From: Congeria kusceri
Lineage: Eukaryota > Mollusca > Bivalvia > Myida > Dreissenidae
Length of the DNA: 64,000 nucleotides
Assembly: GCA_027627225.1 (NCBI GenBank)
Contig: JAPFQT010000083.1
Span: forward strand, 434,001 to 498,000
Direction: 5' to 3'
The notes under the pieces were generated by a model, which was not told the origin of the DNA, made no database searches, and saw only the letters and a program-made list of their open reading frames with translations. Each line of letters opens with the position of its first letter. Within the stretch, counting starts at the first letter, position 1. Made by a program: the position numbers and the translations under genes. Shown here piece after piece: positions 22,246 through 32,859 of the stretch.

Positions 22246-22249
22246 ATAT

Positions 22250-22533
22250 CATAGTAACCTGGGTGAAAAAGTGCACTTGGTGTGGGGCTCGAACCCACAA
22301 TGGCACTCTACCATCTGAACTAACCGGGCGGCTGGTTCTTACCCGCGCACATTACTCTCCTCCACTCATTAACCTTTTAGGCCAACCCCAGGCACTCCTG
22401 CCTTGTACTCCTGACACCATTGCAGTAAACCTGGGAGGAAAAGTGCGGGGCTCAACCCACGACCACCGGAACACTAGCAGGACACTATCATACGTGCTAA
22501 CCTGGTGGCTGGTTCTCACCCACAAACACTACA
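22250..22533 (-). mobile_element. Miniature LTR retroelement (TRIM-like) with tRNA-like LTR, third copy
   Basis: On the minus strand the 5' LTR (22533 to about 22421) starts TGTAGTGTTTGTGGG and ends TTTACTGCA. One base on lies TGGTGTCAGGAGT (22419-22407), the same Leu-type primer site as the element at 7.0 kb. The purine tract AGTGGAGGAGAG (about 22355-22366) precedes the 3' LTR (22354 to 22250). ATAT flanks both ends (22246-22249 and 22534-22537). The LTRs share GAACCAGCC and a tRNA-like stretch: the 3' LTR has GGTTAGTTCAGATGG with TAGAG as A box and GTGGGTTCGAGCCCC as B box; the 5' LTR has GTGGGTTGAGCCCC. Only 66 bp lie between the LTRs, and no protein is encoded. Confidence 0.8.
22407..22419 (-). 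promoter_or_regulatory. Primer-binding site resembling tRNA-Leu complement
   Basis: TGGTGTCAGGAGT on the minus strand, one base beyond the LTR end, identical to the site at 7043-7055. Confidence 0.72.
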
Positions 22534-22537
22534 ATAT

Positions 22538-23607
22538 GTTGCCTATCCCATGTTTAATAAATAAATGATCACTTTCAGAGGAACATGGAACAGGAAGTAG
22601 AGACTTGACAGGTTCCCCCTTACCAATATACTGAATACATCAGGAATGTACAGACAGCATGATGGTGGAATGGACTCAACCTGTCACTCCACATGGCCGG
22701 TATGTCGCTGGTAAAATATCCTAATGAAATTCACAAATGACTGTAAGATGACTTACTCTCATGGTTTTGCAATAACTGTCAGAGGGCCACATTTTAGCCA
22801 AAAAGAGCAATTTGTGTTTTATATTAAATCGTGACCCATACACAAACATGTTAACATCACAACAACTGACATCAGGTTCAGTGTTGTTTAATCACCTTAA
22901 CTATGATTGTTGCCTTCCAACCATACTGTAGTCAGCACATTAAGACAGTGTAACATACACACGTTTTAATCGTTTTCATCGTTACAAATTTGGTTGTTTT
23001 AAAATAGTAGATAAGAATCTTAAATTTCTTTGCGTTTTAAAATTATGATATCATCGGATGCATTGCGCGTTTTTGGATTACGTCATCATATAAATATTTT
23101 TACTATCTCAGTGACGAAGCGTAAAGTCATCTAGGATATATTGTGCCCTTTTATTTAATACTTTACAGCATTTCCAATTTAAATACTGGTTTTAACACCC
23201 ACATTCATTAAGTTAAATGATTTTTTTCAATATAGTTTGGCAGGAAGATGTAGAGTAGTTTATTAAGTTTTATTCAGTTTAAAATAAACATATACAACAA
23301 AGCTATGTAATCTGGCTTTTTACACCCAACATCACGGCTTCTTCCTGAAATTTGCATGACGATTATCTGAAAATTGAACTATATGACGTATGTCTTTAAA
23401 GCTTTTTATAAAAAGACGAGATGTAGTTGATACTTGTTTTTTGTTTCATTTCATTGTGTCTCAGATATTTGCAGTTCTGCTACTCGGGTTTGCATATAGC
23501 CATTGGGTAATGAAATGGTAATTAAATTGAATAGTATTTTCTTTTATTGCTGTTTTATTTGATTTGCAATGCTATGAGGTTAATTTTTATTTACACTTAC
23601 ATGTTTT
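22538..23607. other. AT-rich spacer
   Basis: No gene, exon or repeat recognised in this stretch. Confidence 0.5.
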
Positions 23608-24035
23608 GTAAATAATTCTGGGCCAAGTGTGAGGTTCGGGCGCCCGTGAACCGGTTTAAACCCCCAATGTGTTTTTGCATTGACTGTTCCAAGGGGGTGA
23701 CCCCAGTCTTATTCATTTTTCTTTTTTTGTGGTATTTTGTCTGTTTTGTTTCCATGTAGTCAATTGTGTACATGCGCCTTTTAAGTGAATAATTCTGGGC
23801 TAAGTGGAAGGTTTGGCACCCATGGAACCGGTTTAAACCCCCAATGCTTTGCATTGACCATTCCAAGGCAGTGACCCCAGTTATATTCATGTGTCACAGT
23901 GTGTTTTGTGTTTGTTATGTGATTTTGTGATGTGCTGTGTTGTTTTTTTGGCGATGGGTCACTTGCAATAAATAAAGGACCTCGGGCTGCTAAGAGTTTT
24001 CTCCTGCTGTCGCAAATAGAGTTTTGCTTTATTTA
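23608..24035 (+). repeat. Duplicated retroelement-like repeat
   Basis: Two direct copies, from about 23612 and 23789, share 'ataattctgggc', 'accggtttaaacccccaatg', 'gcattgac' and 'gtgaccccag'. After the second copy comes AATAAATAAAGGACC and the 'gctgctaagagtttt...' stretch that reappears inverted at 9.0 kb. The poly(A)-like word and the duplication suggest LTR or SINE remnants. The family is not named. Confidence 0.55.
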
Positions 24036-24093
24036 TATTTAAGTAGTAGCTATACTTTTCAGACTATAAAAATATAAATATATGTAATTACAG

Positions 24094-24247
24094 TACAGAG
24101 TCATTGAGAAAACCCAGGAGACCAGGAATGGGAACTACACAGTCACGGTATTACAGAATATGACCTGGCTTGAAGAGAAGCAGCCTTCCTGCTATCAGTT
24201 AACATCGACCTGCAGCTGTATTGCATTAATACCCAAGGCATGGCAAA
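24094..24247 (+). CDS. Candidate host exon, unrecognised (NTR-like flavour)
   Basis: 154 bp between an acceptor ATTACAG and a donor GTAAGT. Open in one frame for 51 codons plus one base, with NGNYTVTVLQNMTW, then a Cys-rich end CYQLTSTCSCIAL. The Cys-x-Cys after a beta-strand-like run is reminiscent of netrin/C345C domains, but the match is too short to assert. Its phase joins correctly to the exon at 25145. Confidence 0.5.
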
Positions 24248-25144
24248 GTAAGTAAGAAAACTAATAGTATCATAAATGAGACGTTTATCGCAAATTTAGT
24301 GCTACTTTTTAAATTGGGCTAAATTCGCTGTAATGTCATATAGCCGAAATGCACTTTAAGTTGTAAAAAAATTAAAGTTTAAAATTTCATAACTTTCCAG
24401 GACAGCGAGATGTGTTTGAAAATGCAGTAGTGTTTAGGTTTAAATTGGTGTTGCATCTAAAATTAAGTGTTATTGTACAAATATTTATGAAACATTATTG
24501 AGGAATAAATTCTCTTTGCAGGTACGTACATTTTATTAAGAAATATTACTGCTAACAACGCCATTTCAGCGCATCAAAGTAGCGACCAAATCCTGTTGCT
24601 GCTCTGTACACAAATAGGGCCAACTTTCCACCACAGTTATGGTGCTTTGCCGGTTGGGCCACGCCAATATTGCCCATATAAAAAGTAGCTGAATATTGGC
24701 ACACTTGTTGTGCTAGAAAACTAAATGATCAACAAAAACAAACACTGTTTAAATGAATGTTATATTGAATATTATCAGTATAAGTATATTCCTCACATAA
24801 ATGCTTGAAGAGAAATGAAATTGATCAGCATTAGTTTCTGTTGGTCCAACACAGGAGCCTTTGGTAACTTATTCCTAGGTGTTGTCTCTGAAGTGAAAGC
24901 ATCTGCACAAAGTATATTTGGGATGTGTTGTTAAACATTTTAAAACATCAAACACCTATACAAATCCATTATTACCAAACCAATAATTATATGTAAATGT
25001 TCTTCTACAATGCCACGATGTTGTTTTTTTAGAAATGGTCGTCACTTGGTAAAAAAACTCTAACACCCATACAACAACAACAACAACAATGCCAGTGTAC
25101 TTCAGTGTTGTTTCTACAATGCCAACATGTATTTCCTGTTTCAG

Positions 25145-25242
25145 ATGCCAGCCAACAGGAGTACCCCCAGAAGTGTCCCCTGTGTGGCGCCGAGAGCATA
25201 CAGGTGGTGTACTGGTGTCCCAACGACCTCCACTGGTGCTGA
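25145..25242 (+). CDS. Candidate host exon with CPLCG motif, ends in stop
   Basis: Follows acceptor TGTTTCAG. Joined in phase to the exon at 24094 it reads ASQQEYPQKCPLCG, then VVYWCPNDLHWC and a TGA at 25240-25242. Four cysteines suggest disulphides or zinc. The tail of this exon was copied to about 25584-25650 and leads into the 72-bp array. It may be the true C-terminus or a damaged copy. Confidence 0.45.
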
Positions 25243-25635
25243 CTTAAAGGTGGTCACCTCCAACAAACAGGCGCAGAGCTGGAAAGTAATAACGTTTGTT
25301 TGATATGAATTGGGCTTTATACCATTACATTTTGATTTATGTTATTATCAACAGTCAGCAAGATTACCAGATTTTGGAATTGTTTTAAAATGAGATGAGT
25401 CATGTTTGTTTTGATTTAGATTTGGAATTATCTTTATTGAATATTCTAGATATATTTTGTGTTTCTAGACTCAGAACAAACTGCTATTAACGTTCAGTAA
25501 AATAATCAATTACTTTTTTTTTCAAACCCGATGTTAGTCATGCAATTTATGCTTAACTGTGCAAGATTACGGGGCCGCATCGTACTGGCGTCCCAACGAC
25601 CTTCACTGGTGCTGACCTCCAACATACAGGCTCAG

Positions 25636-25925
25636 AGGGGGCAGAGTTGGAAAGCCCAGGGGTCCTACAGGGTTGTGGGGAGTGAGGGCTGTTGGAATTG
25701 AAGATGAGGGGGCAGAGCTGGAAAGCCCAGGGGTCCTACTGGGTTTGTGGGGAGTGAGGGCTGTTGGAGTTGAAGATGAGTGTGCAGAGCTGCAAAGCCC
25801 AGGGGTCCTACTGTATGTGTGGGGAGTGAGGGCTGTTGGAGTTGAAGGTGAGGGGGCAGAGCTGGAAAGCCCTGGGGTCCTACTGATTGTGTGGGGAGTG
25901 AGGGCTGTTGGTGGTAAAGATGAGA
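25636..25925 (+). repeat. Minisatellite, 72-bp unit, four copies
   Basis: Units begin near 25641, 25712, 25784 and 25856, each with GCAGAGCTGGAAAGCCC, GGGGTCCTACTG and GTGAGGGCTGTTGG. The 72-bp period keeps reading frames open on both strands for about 95-118 codons, so those frames are by-products. The array starts just after a copy of the exon-25145 tail. Confidence 0.85.
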
Positions 25926-26211
25926 CGGCACCTCCTCCCGTGCCCACACCCAGACCTAAATTAGTTCATGAGTGCGGGGTAATTTGTCCAAGGTATAGGT
26001 ATCTGAACATGGTTATTGAGCAATGCTGAGTAGTTCAGATCAAATTGTTAATACACAAACAATTTCAAATTTTCTTACGATTCAAACAAGACTGTTAATA
26101 GTGATCATGATAAAAATGTTTATTATTATATGCAAATTATGAAATGATTTGATTGCTTCTAGTAGTAATGTCGCAAAAATCTGTAATGTACTATTATTAC
26201 TGTTGCACATT

Positions 26212-26330
26212 GCCGATGATGATGATGATGATGATGATGATGTCAGATAATGATAAAGATAAGACATGTAATGATGATGATGATGATGGTGATGATTATG
26301 ATGATGATGATGATGATGATAAATACAATG
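26212..26330 (+). repeat. GAT trinucleotide microsatellite
   Basis: Interrupted (GAT)n runs at about 26215-26240 and 26271-26322. They generate Asp, Met or His runs in open frames and are not coding evidence. Confidence 0.9.
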
Positions 26331-26400
26331 CAATATTAAGTAAACTACTGAAATTGCTGCTGCTGGTGTGCACACTATACAGATATCCATCTACTTACAG

Positions 26401-26523
26401 GCCAAGAAGCAGGGACCTGCATGTAGCACACCAGCACATGATGATGATGATGAGGAGCAGGAGGAGGAGGATGACAGTGATGACAGGCAGAAGGAGGAGC
26501 TTGATCAGGTGTTCTTCACCTGA
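26401..26523 (+). CDS. Candidate terminal host exon with acidic tail
   Basis: Acceptor CTACTTACAG is followed by 40 open codons and TGA at 26521-26523. The product has HDDDDEEQEEEDDSDD and ends EELDQVFFT. Codons GAT/GAG/GAC are mixed, which argues against a simple repeat. The upstream partner exon is not identified; it needs phase 0. It may belong with the exons at 24.1-25.2 kb. Confidence 0.4.
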   Translation, partial: AKKQGPACSTPAHDDDDEEQEEEDDSDDRQKEELDQVFFT

Positions 26524-27369
26524 AGGCCCTGCCTGTCTTTCCCCCCCACTCCCCCAAAAGCCAGGGTCATGGCTGGGAGGAAGAACTGTAAGTAGCCCAG
26601 TTGGTGAATACGGATCTGCAAATAATGGTGATATCACACCAGAGTCCGTCAGTACTAATTACGCAAGGTCCTCTACATAACTAGGCGGTCAACAATAATA
26701 CCTTGCCACGCACATCATCTCTCAGGCTTCACGTCAAATCAGTTCATACGGTGCACCTTCTGCTTATCTGGCACATCTTAGAATACTGTACGCCGCTTGT
26801 ACCACACCACACTAGCTCCATGCTAAACAAATGCCACGCCCACGTCAACCTTGTCCTTTAAATACGTCGCCACGCTCTATCGTATATCATTGTTTTCTCA
26901 GGCAAATTTTGATGTAGAGGTACCATTTTGCGTTTCAAACAGTCTCGGTGTTGACCCATCACTGATGCAGTGCTGACACACTACATATGTAGGAAATGTT
27001 CAGTAATGACTTCATTAATATGGTGGAAGCATACATAGACCTGATACTGATCTGTAGCAGTCTTGAGCATGTCTTTATGGTGAGGCAGAGATGTCCAAAT
27101 GAGCGCGTTGCAGATGCGTAGCACCAACAGGAAGAAAGTACTGCCAGAAGTCCCCACGTAGGTACAACATTCATGAAGTCCATACTGTGTCATTTAACGT
27201 CATAAACACGTTTCAACTGCCATTAGTATGTCTTTAAACGGTCCAAACTGCGTCCTCATTTTTCCATGTCCTCACTACGCAAGTTTTGTGCATGCTCAAA
27301 ACCGCCCCACATCCACAAAGACATAACCAGGTCCCTGATGCGTATCCTTGGTCCTCAACACGTCCTCGC
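26524..27369. other. Spacer after the acidic exon
   Basis: No recognisable gene. A minus-strand open frame at 26981-27193 ends in a peptide with HHKDMLKTATDQYQ that looks protein-like, but it has no known domain or splice context, so it is not called. Confidence 0.4.
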
Positions 27370-27775
27370 AGGACGTGGTTGATGTGGTAAGGATGGGCTC
27401 TGGTGTGATAGGGGTATAAGTGATGATGTGGTAAGGACGAGCTCTGGTGTGATAGGGGTATAAGTGTTGATGTGGTAAGGACGGGCTCTGGTGTGATAGG
27501 GGTATAAGTGTTGATGTGGTAAGGACGGGCTCTGGTGTGATAGGGGTATAAGTGTTGACGTGGTAAGAACGGGCTCTGGTGTGATAGGGGTAGAAGTGTT
27601 GATGTGGTAAGGATGGGCTCTGGTGTGATTGGGGTACAAGTGTTGATGTGGTAAGAACGGGCTCTGGTGTGATAGGGGTATAAGTGTTGATGTGGTAAGG
27701 ACGGGCTCTGGTGTGATAGGGGTATAAGTGTTGATGTGGTAAGAACGGGCTCTGGTGTGATAGCGGTATAAGCGT
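27370..27775. repeat. Minisatellite, 44-bp unit, about nine copies
   Basis: Units share GTGTTGATGTGGTAAGG, GGGCTCTGGTGTGATAGG and GGTATAA with a few substitutions. Since 44 is not a multiple of 3, the repeated peptide cycles through three frames and all minus-strand frames stay open, giving artificial frames of 94-184 codons. Confidence 0.92.
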
Positions 27776-28310
27776 GGATGTCACACATGCATCATTTTTA
27801 CATTGAACTCACAATCACAAGATCAGAAGGCGGACACCTACACCACTGTAAATCTGCAATCATGTAGACAGCGATGTCAATCAAATCCTGATAACTTAAA
27901 CTTGCTTGTCTGGTAATTCATATTGGCTGGAATTATCTAAAAAAAAATATGATTGTATATTCTTCTAAATTCAACTGTTTGGCTTAAATTTTGCAAGTGT
28001 CAAAATTTCTGATATCTTAATGTGTTTGTCCAGGCCGTATAATCACACTCTTTTCACCTTGTTGGTTTGGCTCGAAGTCGTTTGAGTTGCTAATTGATAA
28101 GATGAGCTTCATTAGTGTTCAGTGGAAAGAAAAGGATATTTGGCAACAAAACTTTCACACATTCCTGTATTGTGTTCTATTTAACATGATTTTACTAGAT
28201 CTCACAGTTTGTGCAGGTTTTTTTTTGGAACAAAAATTCATTATGTTGCTAATTTGTCAGCAGTATGTAATTGAAACATTTATTTGAACACTATTCTTCC
28301 TGTTGTATAG
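27776..28310. other. Spacer
   Basis: No gene recognised. The open frame 28087-28287 shows no motif. Confidence 0.45.
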
Positions 28311-28470
28311 AGCAGACCCTATGGCAGGCTTATTTTCAATCTGGCAGACTGATTGGAAAACACATCAATATTGAACTGTTTTCACTAGAGCAGGTTAATA
28401 ATTTCTGCACACCAGTGGAACAGACACTGCAAAGCTGTCAGCATCTGGACTTGAGCATCAGCAGTGTGAG
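28311..28470 (+). CDS. Candidate host exon, unrecognised
   Basis: Acceptor TGTTGTATAG, donor GTACAT. 160 bp, open in one frame: QTLWQAYFQSGRLIGKHINI, then an amphipathic stretch with CTPVEQTLQSCQHLDLSIS. The composition is ordinary for a protein and not repeat-like. It ends with two bases of a codon, which fits the exon at 30905. Function is not recognised. Confidence 0.5.
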
Positions 28471-28620
28471 GTACATATAATTATATCGTAAGAAAAAAAA
28501 TAGTGATAAATATTCCTGTTACGACAACATTGTTCATAATGAACCAGTTCCAGTCAGGATGATGCACATGGTCCATAACATTCTAGCCCAGATTACTAGC
28601 TGAATTAATGACCTCAGTAA

Positions 28621-28930
28621 AGCCCAGCTAGCTCAGTTGGTAGAGCGCTGGACTGTCAATCTGGGGTTCATGAGTTCGAGCACCAGCACGGCCATATAAC
28701 TTGTTTGGGGATTGACCATGAAAATTTTTGTATGGCCATTCTCCCCCTACCTCTGATTCAAGTAGGGCAGTTGTCAGTTACTGGCATAAGTATGTGCACT
28801 TGGTACTGGTAAACCGCTTAGATCGGCTAAGCTTGCCCAGGAAAAGTGTGAATAGGTTAACTTACCGCTGTTATATGACTGAAAGTCTGTTAAATATGTC
28901 AAAACATACGAACAAAGAAACAAACAAAGA
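28621..28930 (+). mobile_element. tRNA-derived SINE of the MetaSINE type
   Basis: 28622-28694 folds like a tRNA, with A box TAGCTCAGTTGG, anticodon-loop CTGTCAA (GTC, Asp-like) and B box GAGTTCGAGCAC; acceptor pairing is poor, so it is a SINE head rather than a gene. The body (about 28730-28870) has 'ctctgattcaagtagggcag', 'ttgtcagttactggcata' and 'gcttgcccaggaaaagtgtg', which I recognise as the Meta-domain of bivalve SINEs. The tail is AAACAAACAAAG. It lies in the intron after the exon at 28311, sense to it. Confidence 0.8.
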
Positions 28931-29137
28931 ACTGTGTATTCTTATCTGAGGTGTGAGCTCACCCAAGCAATGATCAAGGTGGGCTGTAGTGGTCAGTGTT
29001 GTATGCCATTTCCCTTTCCTGAATTTATAGCCAAAAATGTGTTTAATGTTGTAATCTTACTTTTGTTCATTTATTGAAACAAAATGCTTTTTATTAAAAC
29101 ATATCGCCATGTCCGGTAGCTTCATTTCAGCTCTAAG

Positions 29138-29235
29138 GTACATTTGTGAATGGATTTGGTAACCTGATGAACATATTCACCAGCTGTGCCCACCGAGGGA
29201 AAACATTGAACCTCTCACTGCCCCTGAATATGAAG
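29138..29235 (+). CDS. Weak candidate exon
   Basis: Between an AG (ttcatttcag or ctctaag) and a donor GTAAGA. One frame is open for 32 codons (FVNGFGNLMNIFTSCAHRGK, then LNLSLPLN). Its phase does not join with the exons at 28311 or 30905, so it may be alternative, damaged or chance. Confidence 0.25.
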
Positions 29236-29479
29236 GTAAGATATTGTTAGCTTTCACCCGGCCTGGGCAATAACTTGGCCATGGATGGAGGGATTTTTCA
29301 ATGACTTTGCACAAATGTTGTGTCAGTGAGATGGCGCGTTCCGTGTTTCATGCATTAACCAGATCAGTAGCTCAGACTTCAAGGTCACACATTGAGGTCC
29401 AAACTTAGAAATGGCCGTTTGGTTGTTTTGGCTTTACCTTGCCAATGGAAGGTGGGATTTTGATGCTCGCTGAAATATT

Positions 29480-30290
29480 AAAACGGGTAGTATATCATTT
29501 TCACTTTGTCCGTCCATCGTTCCGTCAATCACTCCGTCATTCTAACTTTCCTCAAACTTTTGCTTCATCAAGCTGAAAATTTTCCTTGGATTGAGGGATT
29601 TTAAACTTTCTTACCACAAATGTTTGCCTTAAATAGATGCACATGAATGGTATTGTACAAGGGTAACTTTACTGGTCAGTCACCGTCAGTGGTCCTCTTC
29701 AACAATTCACTTAAAAGACTCTGAAATTGCTTGGTGGATTTTAACCAAAATGTGGTTTCTTCAATTCATTTGAATATGTAAAAAAACTGGCAACCAAATC
29801 ATTAAAACAATTCCTCAAATGACTTTGAAAATCTTATTGTCTGATATCACTTTCTGGATTTGGAAATTATTGTACAGTAATTATCCTTGTGTGACCCTTT
29901 ACCAAATGACTTTAAATTATTTTGATTCTTTTACAAACATGGCTGTAAAGGGGTGAGGCAATTTTGATTATAAGGCTATATTGAAAACTTTAAAAATCTT
30001 CTTGTCTGAAACCACTTGCAGGATTTTGAAATAATTGCACAGAATTGTTCTCTGGGTGACCCTCTACCAAATTTATTTAAATAACTTTGATTCATGAATA
30101 AAAACATGGGTGCGGCTGTTATTATGGCTACCAGTATTTTGAAATATAGAAAATCTTCCTGTCTGAATCCACTTGTAATATTTTTAAAGTCTTTATGCAG
30201 AGTGTCTTGGATGATACTCAAACAAATTCCTTCGAATCATTTTGATTCTTTTACAGATACGGCTGCCAGGGGATATGGAGAATAATAGAG
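29480..30290 (+). repeat. Dispersed bivalve repeat, about 160-bp tandem units
   Basis: Diverged units with recurring phrases such as 'aaaatcttcttgtctgaaacc', 'gtgaccctctaccaaat' and 'ttttgattcttttaca' at about 29800, 29980 and 30140. A further unit lies at about 30620-30870. Non-coding. Confidence 0.6.
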
Positions 30291-30371
30291 TAGTAACGTG
30301 AATGAAGAATGTTTATCAAGCCTAATAACCTTTTAATTTATAAATTTAAACTTTAGTTTAAACCTATTTAT

Positions 30372-30540
30372 ATTCAGCTCGATCCTAAGGCTTTTTGAGA
30401 CACTTTTGAGTCCGTTTCCTGGGTAGATCCAGTACTTGGTGTCTTTGAGAAAGATCAAGTACGCTCCCCAAGTACGGATCAAACTCACAATATCCTGATC
30501 GCCAGTCAGACACCATAGCTATAACACCACTGCAACCACT
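30372..30540 (-). mobile_element. tRNA-derived SINE, copy 1 of 2
   Basis: On the minus strand the head has a promoter-like 'ggtgtctgactggcgatcagg' and 'gtttgatccg', followed by the shared body 'accaagtac' ... 'ctacccaggaaacggact'. The copy at 46335-46510 shares the same order of blocks. Flanking target duplications are not clear. Confidence 0.6.
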
Positions 30541-30904
30541 GTTATTAGGTTAACTGGTTATATGGCAGATCTGAGGGAATGTGACAGGCTAAGGGTAGGT
30601 CTCCTATATGTCTATATTAACAAACTTGAATATCATCTTGTCTGAAGTCTGCAGTCACTTGCTTGGTGCAGAAATGATTGCACAGAAATGATCCTTTGGG
30701 GACCCTCCCCCTCCCCTCTGCCTAATTCCTTCAAATAATTTTGATTCATTAAAAAAAACATTTACTGAAATGAGGAGGAACAGATTTCCTTAGATGGCTC
30801 TACTGAAAACTTAAAAAAAAAAAAAAGTCAGAAACCACTGATAAATAATGTTTCTGCTGTTGTTTTGTAATTGTTGTCCATTGTCTAAATTGTATTTCAA
30901 ACAG

Positions 30905-30956
30905 CTCTGAACAAGCTAATGCATTTCTTCAAGCCACTATGATTCATAAAACTCAG
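30905..30956 (+). CDS. Candidate small host exon
   Basis: 52 bp between acceptor TTTCAAACAG and donor GTGAGT. It reads SEQANAFLQATMIHKTQ and its phases match both the exon ending at 28470 and the one starting at 31347. Phase agreement across three exons raises confidence above chance. Confidence 0.45.
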
Positions 30957-31346
30957 GTGAGTAACCCAGGACCATCTTGGCCATCTTGATTATTGAAGAA
31001 GCATGTAACACATTGCCTCTGATGTATCACAGTCTGTAAAGACCACCCTTGCTGGACATTAACAAATGTAGCTGTTGTTGAAGAAAGGAATAGTTAACCT
31101 TTTATAAAGCAGTGTATAAAAAGCTGTTTGGCACTATATTTTCTTTAATTCCTTACCAAAAATTTGATTGTAATTACATATGTATTGACTTCTTTTTAAA
31201 ATTGATGTGTCATATTTATAGGAATCTGCACTGGAACGTAGATGAAGGTATCTCTATTTAAGGTACATAAATGTTTAGCAAATAGTCAATAGAACAGAAC
31301 AATACCTCTACAGTTACCTGTATTGACAATTAGTTTTGGATTTCAG

Positions 31347-31452
31347 ACATGTGTTGAAGATGTTCCAGGTTATCCATTTCCTCCCCACTATACCATAGAT
31401 GTCTACAACCAGCACACGGACCTCTGCAGTCTGGCAGACAATATCATGCCTG
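31347..31452 (+). CDS. Candidate host exon, unrecognised
   Basis: 106 bp after acceptor GGATTTCAG, ending at donor GTGGGT. Reads TCVEDVPGYPFPPHYTIDVY, then NQHTDLCSLADNIMP plus one base. The phase fits the preceding 30905 exon and the following 32860 or 34525 exons. Unrecognised family. Confidence 0.5.
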
Positions 31453-32859
31453 GTGGGTAGCATTGGTAACTAGTAACTTGTCTGTCATCTTGAAACATGA
31501 TCAATGTTAAACATGTCTGTTAACCTTTTGACACCATTTCAGTAACACCCAAGTATTAAGAAAATCAAACCCACATCATTCTCATGTAAGGTAACCATAC
31601 ATCTCTAAATGTATGTTACTGCATACATGTGCTCTGAAATAACTCATCGCGTCCCAAGGTGTATTCGATGGTTTGTAGTACTCATGCTGGAAAGTCGTGG
31701 GCAGAGGCAGCATAGTTGTCAACAAAGCTTGAGATTAATCGAGGGTTAAGTCTTTCTCAAATGTAAAACAAAACATAGTTTTAATATGTAGCGCTTTGTC
31801 CGTGTATTGGCGGTGGTTTTTTGGCCATATGTTTGTAGTAACTACATATTGCACAATTAAATCTTTGAAACATCATCATAATAATAAGAAGATCTAATAC
31901 TTCATCAATCGAATATTCAAATATCAATTTTGGTATTCATTGCCATCCCTAATTTGTATTAGCATATTTCTGGACTGCTGCTTTAAGTACCAGGGAATTC
32001 TCACTGACCAGTAGCGGTAGTACCATTTAAAAACTACTCAGAGATGCTTAAAAATCGAATTCTTACGTCTTTAATGGAACTTCTCAGATTTTTGTATTAT
32101 TAAAAAAGTGTCACTTCATGTATTAACTTAAAACACCCATCTGGACTAACCAAAAACAGATATTGTAAGATGACATGTGCGGAGTTTTTTACAGACATAG
32201 AAGAAAAAATTATGTTGTTAAACTGCCAATCAACAACTCAAAAATAGTTCAAAAACTGTAAAATATAGTTCACATTGTAATTGCAGAATATGTAGTCAGA
32301 ATCGACAAATTTTTTCTTTATTGTTGTTTATCTGTAAATAAGTAACGATTTTTCATTCTGATGCATATATATTATACAAATCGGGCTAACACACTCGTGT
32401 TTTCTTTCCTGCGCATCAGAACTCAAAATCATTGTTTATTTACAGATAAACAACTCAAAATCAAAAATTATTTCTTAATTATATAACGGTAAAGAAAACA
32501 AAGTAAAAAGATTTGCCGTTACCTGAGCTCGAACCTACAACCTTCAGGCCAGTAAGACTTACAAAAATAACCATGTATTTTTAATGCTATGTAAGTGATA
32601 CACCAGTTTAAAAAAAAAAACGATGAAAAGCGTTACATACACTATAGAATTTTATCCATTTCATTTGATCAACACTGTATTTCCAATATGTTTCTGTGTC
32701 AGACGTGTTATTTCCCTTCTTTATGTAAAATATACTTTTTTTGGATTCTTTGACAAAAAAATTAAAATTGTCAAATTGCCAATAGGTTCCTTTAAATGTA
32801 AATTTTTGCAGTAAAAGTTTTGTTTTTACTGAAACAACAATGCACCTCTCATATTACAG
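31453..32859. other. Intron-like spacer
   Basis: AT-rich intron between candidate exons. At 32515-32575 the minus strand holds a B-box-like GTTCGAGCTC and other tRNA-like traces of an old SINE. Nothing else is seen. Confidence 0.45.

Noticed and set aside
26981..27193. Minus-strand frame with a protein-like C-terminus
   Set aside because: No known domain and no partner exons; kept only as a note in the spacer entry.
27234..27788. Minus-strand frames up to 184 codons with THINTYTPI-like repeats
   Set aside because: Explained by the 44-bp minisatellite.
28622..28694. Functional tRNA-Asp gene
   Set aside because: Boxes and anticodon fit, but acceptor pairing is poor and a SINE body follows directly.
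31222..31247. 26-bp micro-exon between candidate exons
   Set aside because: It has AG/GT borders but does not keep the phase shared by the exons at 30905 and 31347.
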